Part shown: positions 60,609-64,000 of the stretch, one piece after another
How positions within the stretch are numbered: the first letter of the stretch is position 1
How the letters are laid out: each line of letters opens with the position of its first letter
Made by a program: the position numbers and the translations under genes
The notes under the pieces: generated by a model
Databases searched by the model: none
Seen by the model: only the letters and a program-made list of their open reading frames with translations
Told to the model about the DNA's origin: nothing
Source: Bacteroidaceae bacterium
Lineage (GTDB): Bacteria; Bacteroidota; Bacteroidia; Bacteroidales; Bacteroidaceae
Direction: 5' to 3'
Assembly (NCBI GenBank): GCA_017555875.1
Contig: JAFZFN010000032.1
Span: 50,343 to 114,342 of the forward strand
DNA length: 64,000 nt

Positions 60609-63533
60609 TTAGTGCGCCTCCAGCCAGTTGGCTCCCCAGCCATAGTCGGCACGCAGGGGCACCTGCATGGGGTAGGCGCTCTCCATGGCCTCGACGACGA
60701 TCTGCTGCACCCGCTCACGCTCGTCGGGGTAGACGCTGAAGTTGAGTTCGTCGTGCACCTGGAGCATCATCGTCGAGCGCAGTCCCTCCTCGCGGAATCG
60801 GCGGTAGATCTCTATCATGGCCACCTTGATGATGTCGGCCGCGCTGCCCTGTATGGGGGCGTTGATGGCGTTGCGCTCGGCATAGCCGCGCACCACGCTG
60901 TTGTGCGAGGTGATGTCGGGGAGGTAGCGCTTGCGGTGGAGTATGGTCTCGATGTAGCCCTTCTCGCGTGCCACGCGGATGCTCTCGTCCATGTAGCGCT
61001 TCACGCCGCTGTAGGTGGCAAAGTAGTTGTCGATGAGCTCCTTGGCCTCGGCACGGCTCACGCCCATGCGCTCGGCGAGTCCGAAGACAGAGATGCCGTA
61101 GATGATGCCGAAGTTGGCCGTCTTGGCTCGTGAGCGCTGCTCTCGGGTGACCTCGTCGAGGGGCACGTGGTATATCTTGGCGGCTGTGGCAGCGTGGATG
61201 TCCTCGCCCGAGCGGAAGGCCTCGATGAGGTTGTCGTCGCCACTGAGGTGTGCCATGATGCGCAGCTCTATCTGCGAGTAGTCGGCCGAGAAGAACTCAC
61301 ACCCTGGCTCGGGGATGAAGGCTCGGCGTATCTCCTTGCCGTCGTCGTTGCGGATGGGTATGTTCTGCAGGTTGGGTCCCGTGGAGCTGAGTCGTCCTGT
61401 GGCGGTGACCGTCTGGTTGAACGAGGTGTGTATCCTCCCCGTCTCGGGGTTGACGAGCTCGGGCAGCGCGTCCACATAGGTTGTGAGCAGCTTCTTCAGC
61501 CCTCGGTGGTCGAGTATCTTCCCCACGATAGGATGCTTCGAGCGCAGTCCCTCGAGCACCTCCTCCGAGGTGCTGTACTGTCCGCTCTTGGTCTTCTTGG
61601 CCTTGTCCACGATCCTCAGCCGCTCAAAGAGCACCTCGCCCACCTGCTTGGGTGAGGCGATGTTGAAGGCAAATCCTGCCATGTCGTATATCTCGCGCTC
61701 TATCTGCTGCAGACGCTCGGCAAAGTGTCGCGATGTCTCCTGCAGGGTGTCGGTGCTGATGCGTGCCCCATTGCGTTCCATGTAGGCCAACACGCGCACG
61801 AGCGGCATCTCCACATCGTAGAACAGGCGCTCGGCGCCCGCCTTGACCAGCTCCCCTTCGAGGATGTGCTTGAGGCGCAGCGTCACGTCGGCATCCTCGC
61901 AGGCATAGTCGCAGACGGCCTCGGGCTCGAGGTCGCGCATCGACCGCTGCCCACGGCCCCGCGGCCCGATGAGCTGCTCTATCTTGATCGTGTCATACCT
62001 GAGATACACCTCGGCCAGGTAGTCCATGCCGTGGCTCAGTTCGGGCTGCAGCAGGTAGTGTGCCACCATGGTGTCAAACATCGGTCCGCCCAGCTCCACG
62101 CCGTAGCGCTGCATCACGAGGTAGTCATACTTGATGTTCTGCCCTATCTTGAGCGTGCGCTCATCGGTGAGCGCCGCGCGGAACGCCTCCACCACGCGCT
62201 GCGCCTCATCCCTCCCGGCAGGCACGGGCACATAGTAGGCCTCGCCCTCGGTGATGGCAAAGCTCATGCCCACGAGCTCGGCCACGATGGGGTCGGTGCC
62301 AGTGGTCTCGGTGTCGAAGGCGAAGGCATCGGCCACAGCGAGCTTTTCGACCAATCCATCGCGCTTTTCGGGGGTGTCGACAAGGGTGTAGGTGTGGGGT
62401 ACAGAAGCAAGCCCCCCTGAAGCTCGTAAACGAGACTCCTCTGGGGAGATAAACCTCCCTTCGTCGCAACCGACGCTATCATACCGCGTCGGCCCCCCAA
62501 GGGGGGATGACTCTGACATCCCGAAAAGGTCACCTTGCGCGAAAAGGTCACCTTGCACTGCACCTCCTGCAGGAGCAAAGAGGTCACCCTGCAAAGCATC
62601 AGCAGCCTTCCTCCGCACTGTCGGGGCCTTCCCCCCCTGGGGGGATAAGAGGGGGGCCTGGGAGTCCTGAGTTTGTTTGTTTCTCAGCAACGTGCGAAAC
62701 TCCAGCTCCTCAAACAGCGCCTGCAGCCTCTCCCCGTCGGGTTCTTCGCGCTTGAGCGCCTCCAAGTCGAGGGTGATGGGCACGTCGGTCTTGATGGTGG
62801 CCAGGAAGCGGCTCAGCTCGATGAGTTCCACGTTGTCGCTCACCTTCTTCGCCAGTGCCCCCTTGAGTTCGTGGCGACGGGCGAGCAGGGTGGGTATGTC
62901 GCCATACTCGGCGATGAGCTTCTGTGCCGTCTTCTCCCCCACTCCCGGGCATCCGGGTATGTTGTCCGAGGCGTCGCCCATGAGTCCCAGGAGGTCGATC
63001 ACCTGCTCGGGTCGCTCGATGCCAAACTTCTCCTTCACCCTCTCCACGTCCATCACCTCAAACTCCTTGTCGCCCATCTTGGGGCGATAGATGAGGGCGC
63101 GCTCCGTGACCAGCTGTCCGTAGTCCTTGTCGGGCGTCATCATGTAGGTCCTGATGCCCTGCCTGTCGGCCTGGTGGGCGAGAGTGCCTATGACGTCGTC
63201 GGCCTCGTAGCCCGGCACCTCGAGCACCGGTATGCGGTAGGCGCTGAGGAGCTCCTTGATGATGGGCACGCTGGCCCGTATGTCCTCGGGGGTCTCCTCA
63301 CGCTGTGCCTTGTAGGGGGCATACATCTCGTGACGGAAGGTGCCTCCCTTGGGGTCGAAGGCCACGCCGATGTGTGTGGGCTGCTCCTTGCGGAGCACCT
63401 CCTCGAGTGTGTTGACAAAGCCGAAGATGGCCGACGTGTTCTGCCCCCGCGAGTTGATGCGCGGAGCACGTATGAAGGCATAGTAGGCTCGGTAGATGAG
63501 CGCATATGCATCGAGTAGAAAGAGCTTTTCCAT
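60609..63533 (-). CDS. polA: DNA polymerase I with an expanded, clamp-motif-rich linker
   Basis: The protein has 974 residues, longer than the usual 920-930. The 5' nuclease domain (1-280) has LLDAYALIYRAYYAF and GYEADDVIGTLA. The 3'-5' exonuclease domain keeps its motifs DTETTGTD, NIKYD and YACEDADVTL, so proofreading is probably active. The polymerase domain has DYSQIELR, the O-helix KTANFGIIYG and QVHDE. Between the nuclease and exonuclease domains a linker of about 95 residues (284-379) contains three QGDLF motifs (315-319, 327-331, 333-337), matching the bacterial clamp-binding consensus QL(S/D)LF, and stretches translated from a GC-rich repeat (PLLSPQGGK, SPLGGPTRYDS). It functions in Okazaki fragment maturation and repair. 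Confidence 0.96.
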   Translation of the reverse strand: MEKLFLLDAYALIYRAYYAFIRAPRINSRGQNTSAIFGFVNTLEEVLRKEQPTHIGVAFDPKGGTFRHEMYAPYKAQREETPEDIRASVPIIKELLSAYRIPVLEVPGYEADDVIGTLAHQADRQGIRTYMMTPDKDYGQLVTERALIYRPKMGDKEFEVMDVERVKEKFGIERPEQVIDLLGLMGDASDNIPGCPGVGEKTAQKLIAEYGDIPTLLARRHELKGALAKKVSDNVELIELSRFLATIKTDVPITLDLEALKREEPDGERLQALFEELEFRTLLRNKQTQDSQAPLLSPQGGKAPTVRRKAADALQGDLFAPAGGAVQGDLFAQGDLFGMSESSPLGGPTRYDSVGCDEGRFISPEESRLRASGGLASVPHTYTLVDTPEKRDGLVEKLAVADAFAFDTETTGTDPIVAELVGMSFAITEGEAYYVPVPAGRDEAQRVVEAFRAALTDERTLKIGQNIKYDYLVMQRYGVELGGPMFDTMVAHYLLQPELSHGMDYLAEVYLRYDTIKIEQLIGPRGRGQRSMRDLEPEAVCDYACEDADVTLRLKHILEGELVKAGAERLFYDVEMPLVRVLAYMERNGARISTDTLQETSRHFAERLQQIEREIYDMAGFAFNIASPKQVGEVLFERLRIVDKAKKTKSGQYSTSEEVLEGLRSKHPIVGKILDHRGLKKLLTTYVDALPELVNPETGRIHTSFNQTVTATGRLSSTGPNLQNIPIRNDDGKEIRRAFIPEPGCEFFSADYSQIELRIMAHLSGDDNLIEAFRSGEDIHAATAAKIYHVPLDEVTREQRSRAKTANFGIIYGISVFGLAERMGVSRAEAKELIDNYFATYSGVKRYMDESIRVAREKGYIETILHRKRYLPDITSHNSVVRGYAERNAINAPIQGSAADIIKVAMIEIYRRFREEGLRSTMMLQVHDELNFSVYPDERERVQQIVVEAMESAYPMQVPLRADYGWGANWLEAH
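62400..62660. repeat. GC-rich repeat-derived segment inside polA
   Basis: It includes the inverted pairs CTCGT/ACGAG, CCGACGC...GCGTCGG (about 62468-62492), CCCCCC/GGGGGG runs and three tandem copies of AAAGGTCACCTTGC (62523-62592, last copy diverged). The frame stays open. Similar C-rich/G-rich hairpins are intergenic at 8135-8234 and 23279-23300. Confidence 0.7.
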
Positions 63534-63598
63534 AGGTCATGTGTTACAAATCGGTCGTAAAAGTACAAAAAAAAAATGGGGAATCCACCACTTTTGTG

Positions 63599-63606
63599 TA
63601 CTTTTG
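63599..63606 (+). promoter_or_regulatory. -7 box directly before the TPR lipoprotein gene
   Basis: TACTTTTG fits TAnnTTTG and ends 4 bases before ATG 63611. If active, the transcript is either leaderless or translation starts at ATG 63632. Confidence 0.45.
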
Positions 63607-63610
63607 CGGT

Positions 63611-64000
63611 ATGATTGCACTAAAGAGACTCATGCGCCTGCGCACCGTGGCCTACGGCCTCCTCATTGCCCTCCTCCTCGTGGGGTGTGGCGATAGGCTC
63701 AGCATGCGCCAGCTGGAGCAGCTGGAGTCGAGGGTGAACGACGTGCCCGACTCGGTGCTCACCGTGCTCACCGCCACCGACATGCCACGCTGGGGAGAAC
63801 GCCGTGCGCTCTATGCCCTGCTCACCGTGCAATCACAAGACAAGAGCTATGTTGACGTAGCTGATGATTCGCTCATCAGCGTGGCTACGCGTTACTACGA
63901 GCGCAAGGGCCAAGCGCTCCGCCGCTTGCAAGCCTTCTATTACCATGGTCGTGTACATGTCAACGCAGGTCGTCGCCACGAGGCCATGACATCCTACACC
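63611..64000 (+). CDS. TPR-type lipoprotein, N-terminal part (runs off the window)
   Basis: The first 130 codons are visible. The signal peptide ends in a lipobox (LLLVGCG). The following region, with DVPDSVLTVL, RRALYALLTVQSQDKSYVD and AFYYHGRVHVNAGRRHEAM, matches the helical repeat start of a large Bacteroidales family that combines TPR repeats, a membrane helix and often a C-terminal DNA-binding or coiled-coil part. The rest is outside the window. The start is either 63611 or 63632; the second gives a shorter, typical signal peptide. It is divergent from polA. Confidence 0.75.
   Translation, partial: MIALKRLMRLRTVAYGLLIALLLVGCGDRLSMRQLEQLESRVNDVPDSVLTVLTATDMPRWGERRALYALLTVQSQDKSYVDVADDSLISVATRYYERKGQALRRLQAFYYHGRVHVNAGRRHEAMTSYT

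Noticed and set aside
62673..63518. Open frame of 281 codons opposite polA
   Set aside because: It is antisense to the conserved 5' nuclease domain and has the composition of a shadow frame.

Overview
The window looks like chromosomal DNA of a gut or oral Bacteroidales bacterium, most like the Prevotella/Bacteroides group. The main reasons are Bacteroidetes-type promoters (TTTG or TTG, 19-21 bases, then TAnnTTTG) at many gene starts, very large secreted multidomain glycosidases ending in a C-terminal tail that resembles a type IX sorting domain, AT-rich simple repeats between genes, and a set of housekeeping genes that read like that order (HU plus DUF3987 pair, LytTR regulator, MiaB next to a DUF2723 protein, TPR lipoprotein). 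The genus cannot be fixed from the sequence alone.

Left part (1-19.2 kb, all leftward): two giant exported polyenzymes lie side by side. The 3640-residue protein (8264-19186) joins a GH36-like alpha-galactosidase/alpha-N-acetylgalactosaminidase module, a GH95 alpha-L-fucosidase and a GH33 sialidase, with five copies of a beta-rich accessory module. The next protein (start 7721, running off the left edge) joins a GH20 beta-hexosaminidase, carbohydrate-binding-like modules, a GH33 sialidase and a complete metzincin zinc protease. Together they carry the activities needed to strip sialic acid, fucose, alpha-linked Gal/GalNAc and GlcNAc from mucin-type O-glycans and to cut the peptide. A 55-codon gene sits between them. 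This pair is the most striking content of the window.

Middle part (19.5-32.5 kb): a divergent HU-like/DUF3987 pair flanked by a repeated GTGCGTAAT word, a membrane-bound LytTR regulator, mannose-1-phosphate guanylyltransferase, greA behind an attenuator-like leader, a HIT - lipoate ligase - CPBP protease cluster, and a secreted papain-fold protein with LamG and PKD domains whose canonical nucleophile position holds alanine.

Right part (32.5-64 kb): ordinary core genes. These are tRNA-Leu(CAA), pyrH, a POT peptide transporter, a Crp/Fnr regulator, parE-coaD-S41 protease, an EEP-family protein with two rhomboids, mutS, miaB-DUF2723-polysaccharide deacetylase, an M3 metallopeptidase, dCMP deaminase-S41 protease-metF, a THUMP-like methyltransferase, pgeF, a B3/B4-domain protein, dtd, polA and the start of a TPR-type lipoprotein. 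PolA has an expanded linker with three QGDLF motifs that look like sliding-clamp binding sites. No insertion sequence, prophage, CRISPR array or rRNA was seen.
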